DNA of 41,860 nt from an uncultured beta proteobacterium (lineage in GTDB: Bacteria > Pseudomonadota > Gammaproteobacteria > Burkholderiales > Burkholderiaceae_B), in assembly GCA_903929925.1 (NCBI GenBank), contig CAIYWO010000101.1, positions 1 to 41,860 of the forward strand, written 5' to 3'. Within the stretch, counting starts at the first letter, position 1, and each line of letters begins with the position of its first letter. Positions 9,226 through 17,308 of this stretch are shown piece by piece. Made by a program: the position numbers and the translations under genes. A model generated the notes under the pieces. That model was given only the letters and a program-made list of their open reading frames with translations. It searched no databases and was not told the DNA's origin.

Positions 9226-10101
9226 TCACACGGCGAGCTTGGCAATTTTCTCGTGGATAGCCAGTATGCGTTGGGCGGCGTATACGATCGGGTAGTCGAT
9301 GAACTGCCCGTCAAGTTGGATGGACGATGAGCCGGCTGCCTCGGCCGCAGCAAACGCATCGACGACGCGTTGGGCTCGGGCGACCTGTTCGGGAGTAGGC
9401 GTGAAGCAGCGATTCGCAACGGCAATTTGATCAGGGTGAATACACATCTTGCCTTGGTAGCCTAGATCCTTAATGTGCAGTGTTGATTGTTCAAAGCCTT
9501 CGGCATCCTTCAGATCAACCCAGACGGTATCAATAGGTGGCTCTTTGCCTGCGGCGCGAGACAGCAACGCAATTTGGTTTCTATACGTCAGAAGCTCCAG
9601 CTCGTTACGGGACCAACGCAGACCTAGGTCCAGCGTGAAGTCCCCAGCGCCAAAGGCAACACGCTTAATGCGGTTTGTTGTGGCAAGAATGCTGGCTAAG
9701 TTGGCGACGCCAAGCGCTGTCTCAATAATGGGCATGAGGTCAATACTGCCGAGCTTTAGGCCGCGTTCGCGCTCGAGCTGTGTAATCAGCCAGTCGGCAG
9801 TTTGTGCTTCAGCAGCGGTTTCGACTTTTGGCAAGACCACGCCATCAAGACCAGCTTGTATGGTTTCTTGTAAATCCCCGTAGGCATAGATCGTCGACAT
9901 TGGATTGACACGAACGTACCCGAGGCAGGTCCGTGGCAGTTTCATCGCTTCTACAACTTTTGCACGGCTAGGAATTTTTTCTGACACAGCGCAAGCATCC
10001 TCAAGATCGAGGATGACTGCGTCTGCGCCGAGCGTGAATGCTTTTTCAGTTCGTCGTGGATGGTTCGCCGGTGCGAAAAGAAAAGTTCTAAAGGTTCCCA
10101 T
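9226..10101 (-). CDS. HpcH/HpaI-family CoA-ester lyase (CitE-like)
   Basis: The protein has 291 residues and belongs to the citrate-lyase beta-subunit-like family, whose members cleave beta-hydroxyacyl-CoA thioesters such as malyl-CoA or citramalyl-CoA to acetyl- or propionyl-CoA plus an oxoacid. The fold markers are present: FLFAPANHPRRTEKA at the N-terminus, DAVILDLEDA, the arginine in YVRVNP, the Mg ligands Glu in LMPIIETALG and Asp in AFGAGDFTLDLG, and the C-terminal GKMCIHPDQIAVAN. It lacks the citrate-lyase alpha and gamma partners, so it is a free-standing lyase. It lies 28 bp downstream of a Bug binding-protein gene and upstream of an aldo/keto reductase gene, which suggests breakdown of an imported organic acid. 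The exact thioester is unknown. Confidence 0.88.
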   Translation of the reverse strand: MGTFRTFLFAPANHPRRTEKAFTLGADAVILDLEDACAVSEKIPSRAKVVEAMKLPRTCLGYVRVNPMSTIYAYGDLQETIQAGLDGVVLPKVETAAEAQTADWLITQLERERGLKLGSIDLMPIIETALGVANLASILATTNRIKRVAFGAGDFTLDLGLRWSRNELELLTYRNQIALLSRAAGKEPPIDTVWVDLKDAEGFEQSTLHIKDLGYQGKMCIHPDQIAVANRCFTPTPEQVARAQRVVDAFAAAEAAGSSSIQLDGQFIDYPIVYAAQRILAIHEKIAKLAV

Positions 10102-10129
10102 TTGTTGCCTTAGCAGAGGTGAGTAGTGA

Positions 10130-11113
10130 TCAAAGCTCGATTTTTGCAGTCTTCGCGACGATGGCCCATTTTTTAATCTCGGCCTCGATGTATTTTTTAA
10201 ACTCTTCTGGGGTGCTACCTACTGGGAAGGCGCCGATGCCTTCTAATTGCTTGCGGACATCTGGCGACTTCATAATTTCAATAGTGGTCTTAGCAAGCAG
10301 GTTGATGATTTCAGGAGGTGTCCCTGTCGGCGCCATCAAACCGCTCCAGGAGCTCACTTCAAAATCAGGAAAGCCAAGTTCAATTAAGGTAGGCACATTG
10401 GGAAGTTGGGGCATACGCTCGCGTCCAGCTACAGCAAGGGCGCGCAACTTACCGGCTTGAATTGTTGTCGTCACGCCCGAGGCTGTTTTGAAGCCGATCG
10501 CGACTTGTCCGCCGATCACATCGTTCATTGCTGGAGATGCACCTTTGTAGGGGACATGCAGCGTATCAATCCCCGCGCGCATATTGAGCATTTCCGCAGC
10601 AAGATGGGGTGAGCCACCTGCGCCAGATGTTGCGTATGCAAGTTTTCCGGGATTAGCCTTCGCGTACGCAATCAGTTCTGGCAAGGTTTTGAACGGTTGA
10701 TCATTGTTGGCAACCAGGATGCTCGGTGACGAGACAAGCTGACTGATCGGTATAAAGTCTCGTAGTGTGTCGTAGTTGAGTTTCTTGTATGTCGAGAGAT
10801 TTGTCGCGTTTGCCACCGTACCTAAAAAGAGCGTATAGCCATCTGGTTTAGCGCGTGCAGCCTCTTGCGAGCCGATATTTGATCCGCCTCCCGGCTTGTT
10901 TTCGATGACGAAGGGCTGTCCAAGTGCTTTTTCTAAACGACTTCCGATCAGACGGGCCACGATATCGGTTGGGCCGCCAGGTGCGAAGCCAACAATAATT
11001 TTGACAGGACGGTCGGGGTACTTATTTTGAGCGAGACTTGGGGTGGCCACGGTTGCTAACGACAGGGCGGCGCACGTTAACAGGCGCCGAATGAACCGGT
11101 TTTTTATGATCAT
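10130..11113 (-). CDS. Bug/TctC-family tripartite tricarboxylate transporter substrate-binding protein
   Basis: The protein has 327 residues from the preferred start at 11113, which has a CGGAG ribosome-binding site; an upstream in-frame ATG at 11170 would add 19 residues ahead of the signal peptide and is unlikely. The N-terminus is a classic Sec signal (charged KNRFIRR, hydrophobic core, cleavage after PSLA before QNKYPDRP). Family motifs follow: IIVGFAPGGPTDIVAR, VIENKPGGGSNIG, AKPDGYTLFLG, LHVPYKGASPAMNDV and PNVPTLIELGFP. These proteins are periplasmic and bind small carboxylates, usually delivering them to TctAB-type permeases, none of which is in the window. The gene order suggests it imports the acid processed by the following CitE-like lyase. 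Confidence 0.93.
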   Translation of the reverse strand: MIIKNRFIRRLLTCAALSLATVATPSLAQNKYPDRPVKIIVGFAPGGPTDIVARLIGSRLEKALGQPFVIENKPGGGSNIGSQEAARAKPDGYTLFLGTVANATNLSTYKKLNYDTLRDFIPISQLVSSPSILVANNDQPFKTLPELIAYAKANPGKLAYATSGAGGSPHLAAEMLNMRAGIDTLHVPYKGASPAMNDVIGGQVAIGFKTASGVTTTIQAGKLRALAVAGRERMPQLPNVPTLIELGFPDFEVSSWSGLMAPTGTPPEIINLLAKTTIEIMKSPDVRKQLEGIGAFPVGSTPEEFKKYIEAEIKKWAIVAKTAKIEL

Positions 11114-11265
11114 GTGGGTCTCCGTGAAAATTTTTTCCACGATACCATGCGAGCACCTGTCTTGGTGCATTGGGCGTATAGACAGGCTGGAGCGCTGGGG
11201 GCAATGGCTTGGGTTATATTTCGTCAGGCCTTTTAGCTAATTTATCGCGTATTTTGGAGAGAAAT

Positions 11266-12474
11266 ATGAGCGCCGCATTGCTTTCACCACGCATGGCTCT
11301 GGTTAGACCATCGCCGACTCTTGCTGTCACAGATAATGCCAAGGCGCTCAAAGCGAAAGGATTAGATGTAATCGTGCTCGCCCAAGGCGAGCCTGATATG
11401 GACACTCCAGCCAATATCTGTGAAGCTGGGATTGCAGCCATCAGAGCCGGGCAAACTCGGTACACGCCTGTAAACGGTACGGTCGAGTTAAAAAAGGCAA
11501 TTGCTGCGAAGTTTTTGCGTGATCATGCGATGAAGATCAACCCCGATGATGTGATCATCGGCACGGGCGGTAAGCAGGTTTTGTTTAATGCTTTGGTGGC
11601 AACCCTGGGAGAGGGCGACGAGGTGTTGATTCCCGCGCCTTGCTGGGTAAGTTACCCCGATATGGCGATCCTGGCGAGCGGTAAGGCCGTTACCGTTGCC
11701 TGTGGTGCTGAAACTAACTTCAAAATTACACCTGCTCAATTAGATCAGGCGATCACGCCACGCACGCGTTGGTTGATCTTGAACTCACCCTCCAATCCGA
11801 CTGGTTCGGTCTATACGGAGCAAGAGCTGCGTGAACTGGGGGATGTGCTGAAAAAGCATCCAAACGTGCTGGTCATGGTCGATGACATGTACGAGAAGCT
11901 GTTATTCGATGGCACAACGTTTTGCACTCTGGCGCAAGCGGCACCCGCCATCGCTGATCGAATCTTGACGGTCAATGGCGTGTCCAAAGCGTACTGTATG
12001 ACCGGCTGGAGAATTGGCTACGGTCACGGACCGAGCTGGCTCATTGCAGCGATGTCAACGATCCAGTCGCAGTCAACCTCGAACCCCTCGTCTATTAGTC
12101 AGGCGGCTGCAGTCGAGGCGTTGAATGGCCCTCAAGACTTCATCGCTAAACACAACGTGATTTTTCAGCGTCGCCGTGACATGGTGGTGCGCATGCTCAA
12201 CGAGTGTCCCGGTATTACATGTTTAAAGCCGCAGGGCGCTTTTTACGTTTATCCGAGCTGTGCGGGCACACTTGGCAAGACGACGCCCAAGGGCAAGAAA
12301 CTCAATACAGATCTCGATTTTGCAACAGCCTTGCTAGACGAAAAGCTGGTGGCCGTTGTGCCTGGTGAGGCCTTCGGCTTGGCGCCATACTTCCGTATTT
12401 CATACGCAACGTCTGACGCTATTCTCGAAGATGCCTGCAACCGCATCCATGCGTTCTGTGCATCCTTGACCTAG
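11266..12474 (+). CDS. Class I/II pyridoxal-phosphate aminotransferase (aspartate aminotransferase-like)
   Basis: The protein has 402 residues from the ATG at 11266, which follows a GGAGAG site; an upstream in-frame start at 11209 lacks this. It is a fold-type I PLP enzyme of the aspartate-aminotransferase Ib group. Visible are the substrate-binding AQGEPDMDTP, the YTPVNGTVELKKAI segment, ILNSPSNPTGSVY with the PLP-contacting asparagine, the cofactor-binding MVDDMYEKL, the Schiff-base lysine in VNGVSKAYCMTGWRIGY, and the terminal FRISYATS arginine that grips the substrate carboxylate. The enzyme would transfer the amino group between an amino acid and 2-oxoglutarate in the cytoplasm. It is transcribed alone, divergently from the Bug gene, and ends at a GC-rich hairpin inside the convergent neighbour. 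Whether it prefers aspartate or another amino acid is not decidable. Confidence 0.93.
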   Translation: MSAALLSPRMALVRPSPTLAVTDNAKALKAKGLDVIVLAQGEPDMDTPANICEAGIAAIRAGQTRYTPVNGTVELKKAIAAKFLRDHAMKINPDDVIIGTGGKQVLFNALVATLGEGDEVLIPAPCWVSYPDMAILASGKAVTVACGAETNFKITPAQLDQAITPRTRWLILNSPSNPTGSVYTEQELRELGDVLKKHPNVLVMVDDMYEKLLFDGTTFCTLAQAAPAIADRILTVNGVSKAYCMTGWRIGYGHGPSWLIAAMSTIQSQSTSNPSSISQAAAVEALNGPQDFIAKHNVIFQRRRDMVVRMLNECPGITCLKPQGAFYVYPSCAGTLGKTTPKGKKLNTDLDFATALLDEKLVAVVPGEAFGLAPYFRISYATSDAILEDACNRIHAFCASLT

Positions 12475-12493
12475 TTCGGCGCATGGTTGGGCG

Positions 12494-13114
12494 TTACGCT
12501 GGGGGCCGAAAGGCCCCCATTTCTTCGAGTAATTCTTGAACTAAATCGAGTCTTAGGCGCGGATTCTCAAGCGTCATGAGATGTTGTTTTTGCTGGGGAT
12601 TCAGGTTGAGTAACTCTGCCCACCGGTTGCTCACCCAGCCACAATCATTCAGCCGATAGGGCTTGAGCACCGGACGCTGCTCGTCTGGTACATCTTGTTC
12701 ATCGATAGATTGCAACACGCGTTGTAGCGTTGTCGCACTTTTTGCAAGCTCGGGCGGGATCTCGGTGATTGGGTCCTCTTCGATACACGTGACGTCAGCG
12801 CGCCAAAGGCCATTTGGCATTTGTTCGGCATGATCGATCTTAAATCTGGATTGACCGCGACAGCGAATGGCGTACAGGCTGGGTTGTATTGCCTCGAAGT
12901 CAACGATTTTTGCCAAAGTGCCGCTGTCTGCAAACGAGACTTGTTCGGTCGGTTGACGTACTTCGGACCCTTGGTTCAGCGTCACAATCCCAAACGGAGT
13001 GCCCTCTCGAAAACTCGAGCGCGTCATATCAAGATACCGAACTTCAAAGATCTTTAGTGCCGCTAATCCATCAGGAAATAGCGTCATGCCTAGTGGGAAT
13101 AGGGGGATATTCAT
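12494..13114 (-). CDS. Lon protease substrate-binding (N-terminal) domain protein
   Basis: The 206-residue protein consists only of the domain that in Lon protease recognises substrate. It opens with IPLFPLGMTLFPDGLAALKIFEVRYLDM, the hallmark of this stand-alone family (COG2802-like), followed by the GTPFGIVTLNQGSEV strand and a helical C-terminal half (WAELLNLNPQQKQHLMTLENPRLRLDLVQELL, quoted here only by its landmark leucines). There is no ATPase or protease domain. Its biochemical role is not established. The last eight codons form a GC-rich stem-loop with a GAAA loop that also lies just after the convergent aminotransferase gene. The gene is 2 bp downstream of arfB on the same strand, so the two are likely cotranscribed. 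Confidence 0.88.
   Translation of the reverse strand: MNIPLFPLGMTLFPDGLAALKIFEVRYLDMTRSSFREGTPFGIVTLNQGSEVRQPTEQVSFADSGTLAKIVDFEAIQPSLYAIRCRGQSRFKIDHAEQMPNGLWRADVTCIEEDPITEIPPELAKSATTLQRVLQSIDEQDVPDEQRPVLKPYRLNDCGWVSNRWAELLNLNPQQKQHLMTLENPRLRLDLVQELLEEMGAFRPPA
12501..12524. terminator. Hairpin serving convergent aminotransferase and Lon-domain genes
   Basis: GGGGGCC (12501-12507), GAAA loop and GGCCCCC (12512-12518), then ATTTCTT on plus. It lies 26 bp after the aminotransferase stop and inside the last codons (GAFRPPA) of the opposite-strand Lon-domain gene. The T-run is interrupted, so strength is uncertain. Confidence 0.55.
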
Positions 13115-13116
13115 GA

Positions 13117-13521
13117 TTAGTACTCCGACTTTCCTCTAAGTGTTTTGACTTCAGAGTGTTTGCGCTTGCTCTCCAGGCGACGCTGACGCGAGCCAAAAGT
13201 GGGTTGTGTGGCATGACGGGTCTTTGGTGGGCGTGCGACGCTATTGACGAGTTCATGCAGGCGAGCGATCGCATCACTGCGATTCAAGTCCTGGCTGCGA
13301 TGAGACTGCGCCTTGATGACGATTGCGCCATCGCGGTTAATGCGACCATCTTTTAGCGCAAGCAAACGCACCTTGACCCCTGCAGGCAGCGAGGACGTGG
13401 GGATGTGAAACCGCAGGTGAATGGCACTTGAAACCTTATTGACGTTTTGACCGCCTGCGCCTTGTGCGCGCATGGCAGTGATTTCGATCTCAGATGCGGG
13501 AATGCAAATTGACGCGGGCAT
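13117..13521 (-). CDS. arfB: Alternative ribosome-rescue peptidyl-tRNA hydrolase ArfB (YaeJ)
   Basis: The protein has 134 residues. The release-factor-type GGQ motif that hydrolyses peptidyl-tRNA is at residues 23-25 in AQGAGGQNVNKVSSAIHLRF, an almost invariant segment of the ArfB/ICT1 family. There is no stop-codon-recognition domain. The C-terminus is a basic tail (KTRHATQPTF..RRLESKRKHSEVK) of the type that enters the empty mRNA channel of ribosomes stalled without a stop codon. The length agrees with E. coli YaeJ (140). It acts in the cytoplasm on stalled 70S ribosomes as backup to trans-translation. Its coding sequence ends 2 bp before the Lon-domain gene starts. Confidence 0.95.
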   Translation of the reverse strand: MPASICIPASEIEITAMRAQGAGGQNVNKVSSAIHLRFHIPTSSLPAGVKVRLLALKDGRINRDGAIVIKAQSHRSQDLNRSDAIARLHELVNSVARPPKTRHATQPTFGSRQRRLESKRKHSEVKTLRGKSEY

Positions 13522-13550
13522 TGGGAGTTTTTTCGATAGACCTGTACACT
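13521..13550 (+). promoter_or_regulatory. Possible promoter for the 49-residue protein gene and GT41 gene
   Basis: A TTGGGA box at 13521-13526 and TACACT at 13545-13550 are separated by 18 bp, an acceptable sigma-70 layout, about 30 bp before the small ORF start. The -35 box overlaps the start codon of the divergent arfB gene. Found by eye only. Confidence 0.3.
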
Positions 13551-13579
13551 AGATTATCGTTTAACTCTCAGAGACAATC

Positions 13580-13729
13580 ATGGCTAAAGGTCAGCAAAAG
13601 TCGAACAAAGAGTCCAAAAAACCCAAAAAGGACACTTCCACACCAAAACCAGCGAGCGGACTGAGTGATCCGGTGCGTGCTACGGTCGTGAATACGGTCT
13701 TCACACGGATTAAGAACAAGGATCGTTGA
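13580..13729 (+). CDS. Small lysine-rich conserved hypothetical protein (49 aa)
   Basis: This short gene encodes 49 residues. It begins MAKGQQKSNKESKKPKK and ends VVNTVFTRIKNKDR. The first half is strongly basic and probably disordered; the second half could form one short helix. I recall small proteins beginning MAKGQ-x-R/K-x-NKE-x-KKPKK in many Burkholderiales genomes, always annotated as hypothetical, which supports it being a real gene; this is memory, not a search. The composition would suit a nucleic-acid- or ribosome-binding peptide, but no function is known. It starts 58 bp from the divergent arfB gene and ends 4 bp before the TPR-GT41 gene, so it is likely cotranscribed with that gene. 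Confidence 0.7.
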   Translation: MAKGQQKSNKESKKPKKDTSTPKPASGLSDPVRATVVNTVFTRIKNKDR

Positions 13730-13733
13730 TGCT

Positions 13734-15716
13734 ATGAAGGCGCAAGCCAAACTCGAGCAGGGGCTTGCAGCGCATCAGCAGGGCTCCCTTGAGCAAGCAC
13801 GGGCTCTTTACGAGCGCGTGCTGAAGTTGCACCCCAATCATTTCGATGCGGTACACATGCTGGGGCTAGTTGCATACCAGCAAGGGCAGCTAGAGCGGGC
13901 TGCCCTTTTGATCGGAAAAGCATTAAAAATTGATCCGGACGTTGCTTCCGCGCATAACAATTATGGCAATGTACTTCAGGATCAGCGCAAGCTTACTTCT
14001 GCGCTAGCCAGCTACGATCGCGCGATTGCATTGGACCCAAATTATGCGCAAGCGCATAACAATCGAGGTGATTTGCTACAAGCGTTAGGTCGTGTGCCTG
14101 AGGCGTTGACCAGCTATGCGCGCGCGCTTGAGGTCTCACCTCGCTATGCAGCTGCTTTTTATAACCAAGGAAACGCTTACGGTCGGTTAGGGCGGTGGCG
14201 CGACGCAGTCGAAAGTTATGACCATGCCTTAGCGATTGAGCCGTTTTACCCACAGGCCTTGATGAACCGCGGGAATGCGCTTGTCGAATTGCGTGATAAC
14301 GAGGCTGCGGTGCAGAGTTACACCGATGCGTTATCAATCGACCCAGCTATCCCCTATCTTGCTGGCACGTTGCTCCATGTCAATATGCAGCAATGCAAAT
14401 GGGGTGACTATCACTCCCTCTTAGAGACGTTGTTGCGCGATTTAAAGGCGGGCCAGCCGGTTTGTCTACCTTTTCCATTGCTGTCTCTCACCGATGATGT
14501 CGTGTTGCATAAGCGGGTTGCACAAGCCTGGATTGACTCTGCACATAAAAGGGCACGTACTGCGTGGGTACCTAAAGAGCGACCCGCGAACGGAAAACTC
14601 AAAGTCGGATATTTTTCCGGTGATTTTTGTAATCATCCCGTCGCCTATTTGACGGCGGGATTGTTTGAAACACATGATCGTTCTCGGTTTGAGATCTTCG
14701 CATTTTCGTTCGGGCCTGATACGCAAGATGAGATGCGCTTGCGTCTAGAAAAAACCTTCGATCACTTTTTAGATGTGAAGGACTGTACAGATTCACAACT
14801 GATTACGCGAGCGCGTGAGTGCGATCTTGATATCGCCGTTGACTTGACGGGTTTGACCAAGGGATGTCGCCCTGGTGTATTTTTGGCCCGGGTCGCATCG
14901 ATTCAAATGAGCTATCTCGGCTATCCCGGTACGACGGGTATCCCGGAAATGGACTATGTCTTGGTGGATAAGACGATTGCTGAACTGGAGGATGCTGAGC
15001 ACTACACTGAAAAATTCATCCGACTTGCCCACAGCTACCAAGCAAATGATCCAAGCCGCAAACCGTCCGATCGTGTTTTTTCCAGGGACGAGCTTGGCCT
15101 GCCTGCTACGGGGTTTGTGTTTTGCTGCTTTAACAATAATTACAAGATCAATCCAGTGATGTTCGATTGTTGGATGCGGATTCTGCAATCAGTTCCTGGC
15201 AGCGTATTGTGGCTTCGCGAAGCAACTGCACAGACCGCGAAGAACTTGAGAGCCGCTGCGCACGAGCGGGGCGTCGATGGTGCGCGCCTTGTTTTTGCAA
15301 GTCGAATTGAGTCCATGAGCGATCATCTCGCGCGGCAGCGCGTCGCTGATTTGTTTATTGATGCCTTGCCCTATAACGCACACACGACAGCCAGTGATGC
15401 GCTCTGGGCTGGCGTGCCGGTGCTGACTTGCAAAGGCCGTTCTTATGCGGGGCGTGTAGGCGCCAGTCTCCTGTCAGCGCTTGATCTTGAAGAGTTGATT
15501 ACGAGCGATTTGGAGGAGTATGCGCAAGCTGCTCTTGCGTTAGCGAAAGACCCAGCTAGGTTGGCTGCGCTTCGCGTCAAGCTGCAGCAACAATTGCTCT
15601 CTGGCCCATTATTTGACATTAAGCGCTTCACGCGAAATCTAGAGCAAGCCTTTGAACTGGCGATCGAACGGAAGATGCTTCACCTGCCGAACGATCACTT
15701 TGACACCGATACTTAG
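13734..15716 (+). CDS. TPR-repeat GT41 family glycosyltransferase (O-GlcNAc transferase-like)
   Basis: The protein has 660 residues. Residues 1 to about 220 are about six tetratricopeptide repeats (for example VASAHNNYGNVLQDQRKL, YAQAHNNRGDLLQALGRV). The rest is a GT41 catalytic region like eukaryotic O-GlcNAc transferase. Its signatures are GYFSGDFCNHPVAYL (the histidine matching the catalytic-region His of OGT), SYLGYPGTTGIPEMDYVLVD, the lysine in FNNNYKINP that binds UDP, and HTTASDALWAGVPVLT for the nucleotide-sugar site. It has no signal peptide, so it is cytoplasmic and probably modifies serine/threonine of a protein held by the TPR domain. Donor sugar and target are unknown, and no flagellin, adhesin or sugar-nucleotide gene is nearby. 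Its stop codon overlaps the convergent gene's stop. Confidence 0.92.
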   Translation: MKAQAKLEQGLAAHQQGSLEQARALYERVLKLHPNHFDAVHMLGLVAYQQGQLERAALLIGKALKIDPDVASAHNNYGNVLQDQRKLTSALASYDRAIALDPNYAQAHNNRGDLLQALGRVPEALTSYARALEVSPRYAAAFYNQGNAYGRLGRWRDAVESYDHALAIEPFYPQALMNRGNALVELRDNEAAVQSYTDALSIDPAIPYLAGTLLHVNMQQCKWGDYHSLLETLLRDLKAGQPVCLPFPLLSLTDDVVLHKRVAQAWIDSAHKRARTAWVPKERPANGKLKVGYFSGDFCNHPVAYLTAGLFETHDRSRFEIFAFSFGPDTQDEMRLRLEKTFDHFLDVKDCTDSQLITRARECDLDIAVDLTGLTKGCRPGVFLARVASIQMSYLGYPGTTGIPEMDYVLVDKTIAELEDAEHYTEKFIRLAHSYQANDPSRKPSDRVFSRDELGLPATGFVFCCFNNNYKINPVMFDCWMRILQSVPGSVLWLREATAQTAKNLRAAAHERGVDGARLVFASRIESMSDHLARQRVADLFIDALPYNAHTTASDALWAGVPVLTCKGRSYAGRVGASLLSALDLEELITSDLEEYAQAALALAKDPARLAALRVKLQQQLLSGPLFDIKRFTRNLEQAFELAIERKMLHLPNDHFDTDT

Positions 15717-16288
15717 CGTGCTTTCTCGGGGAAAGGCAAGGGTTTGCCTGCTGGAATAGGCTCTTCGCCTAAGCTTAGCAACATCGCAATCGTCACATAA
15801 GTGCCACTGACGGCAATGAGATCAACAAGCTGTTGTTCGCCCAGCACTTCCTTGGCGTGGTTGAATAGTTCGTCGCTGATCTCATGGGTTTTGGTCATCG
15901 TCATGCATACGTCATAGACCGCTGCTTCGTCGGGCTGCATGTTGCGTGGTCGAATGTTTTCCTTGAGGTCATCTGCAACGTGGGCGGGCAAGCCGTTACG
16001 CAATGCGATTGGATAGTGCGCAAACCACTCAACTTGGGATGTCCAGATACGCGCTTGAATCAGAATTGCAAATTCGTTAAGACGCATGGGGAGCGATGAA
16101 CCAAAGCGCAAATAGTCCAACAAGCGCTTGATTCGATCGGCGAAGATCGGGCTGCGCAACATGACGTTGTAGGGGCCGCCTAAGCCAATGCTGGAAATGT
16201 CTAGGATTTCCTTTGCGAGTCCGACTGACTCTGGAGCAACGGTCTCGAGCGTTAGCTGGGTGAAGCGCTTTGATGTAAAGGTCGTCAT
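15713..16288 (-). CDS. Carboxymuconolactone decarboxylase / AhpD-like family protein
   Basis: The protein has 191 residues and is all-helical in appearance. It shows the AhpD/CMD family core with RLNEFAILIQARIWTSQVEWFAHYPIALRNGL, where the usual pattern is E-L-x-I-L-x(n)-W-x-x-H. The cysteine pair (CxxC) needed for alkylhydroperoxidase activity is absent, so it is more like the decarboxylase branch or an unassigned member. There is no signal peptide. It is 48 bp downstream of the Bug gene and on the same strand as the TauD-like dioxygenase gene, suggesting one catabolic transcript. Its end overlaps the convergent GT41 gene by 4 bp, leaving no room for a terminator between them. Confidence 0.85.
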   Translation of the reverse strand: MTTFTSKRFTQLTLETVAPESVGLAKEILDISSIGLGGPYNVMLRSPIFADRIKRLLDYLRFGSSLPMRLNEFAILIQARIWTSQVEWFAHYPIALRNGLPAHVADDLKENIRPRNMQPDEAAVYDVCMTMTKTHEISDELFNHAKEVLGEQQLVDLIAVSGTYVTIAMLLSLGEEPIPAGKPLPFPEKAR

Positions 16289-16336
16289 GTGTCGTCCGAA
16301 TAGATAAGGTTAATTGAGGGGTTTTAACTTTTTGAT

Positions 16337-17308
16337 TTACTTAAGGCTAGTTTGAGTTTTGCTTAACAAAGACTGATATTCCAAAGATTCAGCTGCAAGT
16401 CGTGCCCGCATCTCTTGTGGGGATGAAGTCTGGACCTCCATGCCTTGGGCATTTAATTTCTCATAGAAAGCAGGTGTGCTCGTTGCTTTTTTTATTGCAG
16501 CGTTTAGCTTCACGATAGTCGACTCTGGCGTTTGAGCGGGAGCAATGACGCCCTGCCAAGTGTAGGCCTGATACCCAGGCAGAAATTCAGAGACGCTTGG
16601 GGTATCAGGCGTCGCCACGCCTCGCTTTTGCCCCGTTGTTGCGATCATGATTAGACGCCCGTGTTTGATGTGATCAGTATTGCCAACCAACGAGGTAAAC
16701 ATGATGTCGACACGCCCGGCAAGTAGGTCAATTAGGGCTGGGCCAGCCCCTTTGTAGGGGACATGTGTGATGTCAATATTGGCGGCATGTCGAAAGGCCT
16801 CACCTGCTAAATGCTGGGCTGAACCATTACCAGACGAAGCAAAATTAATTTTTCCAGGATTAGCCTTTGCGTATTGCACGAGCTCTTGAACAGATTTGAT
16901 GTTTAGGCTCGGTGATACCAACAGTGCGAGAGGTTGGATTGTGGTGAGCGAAACATGGGAGAAATCTTTGATTGGATCGTAAGTGGGGCTACTGTGTAGA
17001 AGTGGTGTGATGATGAAAGCGTTTGTGCCGAACAGCAGTGTATAGCCATCTGCCGGTGCGCGTCGGACTGCGTCTGACCCAACGAGTGTCCCACCTCCCG
17101 CCTTATTTTCAACGATGACGGATTGACCGAGGATCTGGGTGAGCTCTTGCGCCAACATCCGCGCAACAATGTCTGTTGCACCGCCTGGTGCGTAGGCGAC
17201 CACCAGTCGTAACGGCTTGTCGGGAAATTCACGCGTCTGGCTGCGCGCGCTAAAGGATAGTACGCAGGCGAGCAAACCCAGACAGACAATAAGTGCTGCG
17301 CGTTTCAT
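16337..17308 (-). CDS. Bug/TctC-family periplasmic solute-binding protein
   Basis: The protein has 323 residues. The N-terminus MKRAALIVCLGLLACVLSFSA is a Sec signal, probably cleaved near SARSQ; the LLAC stretch might instead be read as a lipobox, which I consider less likely. Family motifs are intact: RLVVAYAPGGATDIVARML, VIVENKAGGGTLVGSD, APADGYTLLFG, ASSGNGSAQHLAGE, ITHVPYKGAGPALIDLLAG and TPDTPSVSEFLPGY. The start codon overlaps the stop of the TauD-type dioxygenase gene (ATGA), which means translational coupling and a shared substrate or pathway is plausible. No membrane transporter subunits are nearby, as is common for orphan Bug proteins. Confidence 0.93.
   Translation of the reverse strand: MKRAALIVCLGLLACVLSFSARSQTREFPDKPLRLVVAYAPGGATDIVARMLAQELTQILGQSVIVENKAGGGTLVGSDAVRRAPADGYTLLFGTNAFIITPLLHSSPTYDPIKDFSHVSLTTIQPLALLVSPSLNIKSVQELVQYAKANPGKINFASSGNGSAQHLAGEAFRHAANIDITHVPYKGAGPALIDLLAGRVDIMFTSLVGNTDHIKHGRLIMIATTGQKRGVATPDTPSVSEFLPGYQAYTWQGVIAPAQTPESTIVKLNAAIKKATSTPAFYEKLNAQGMEVQTSSPQEMRARLAAESLEYQSLLSKTQTSLK

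Noticed and set aside
11114..11265. Possible divergent promoters (TATATT at 11215-11220) and a GCACC/GGTGC stem
   Set aside because: No -35 box at proper distance and the stem is only 5 bp; too weak to list.
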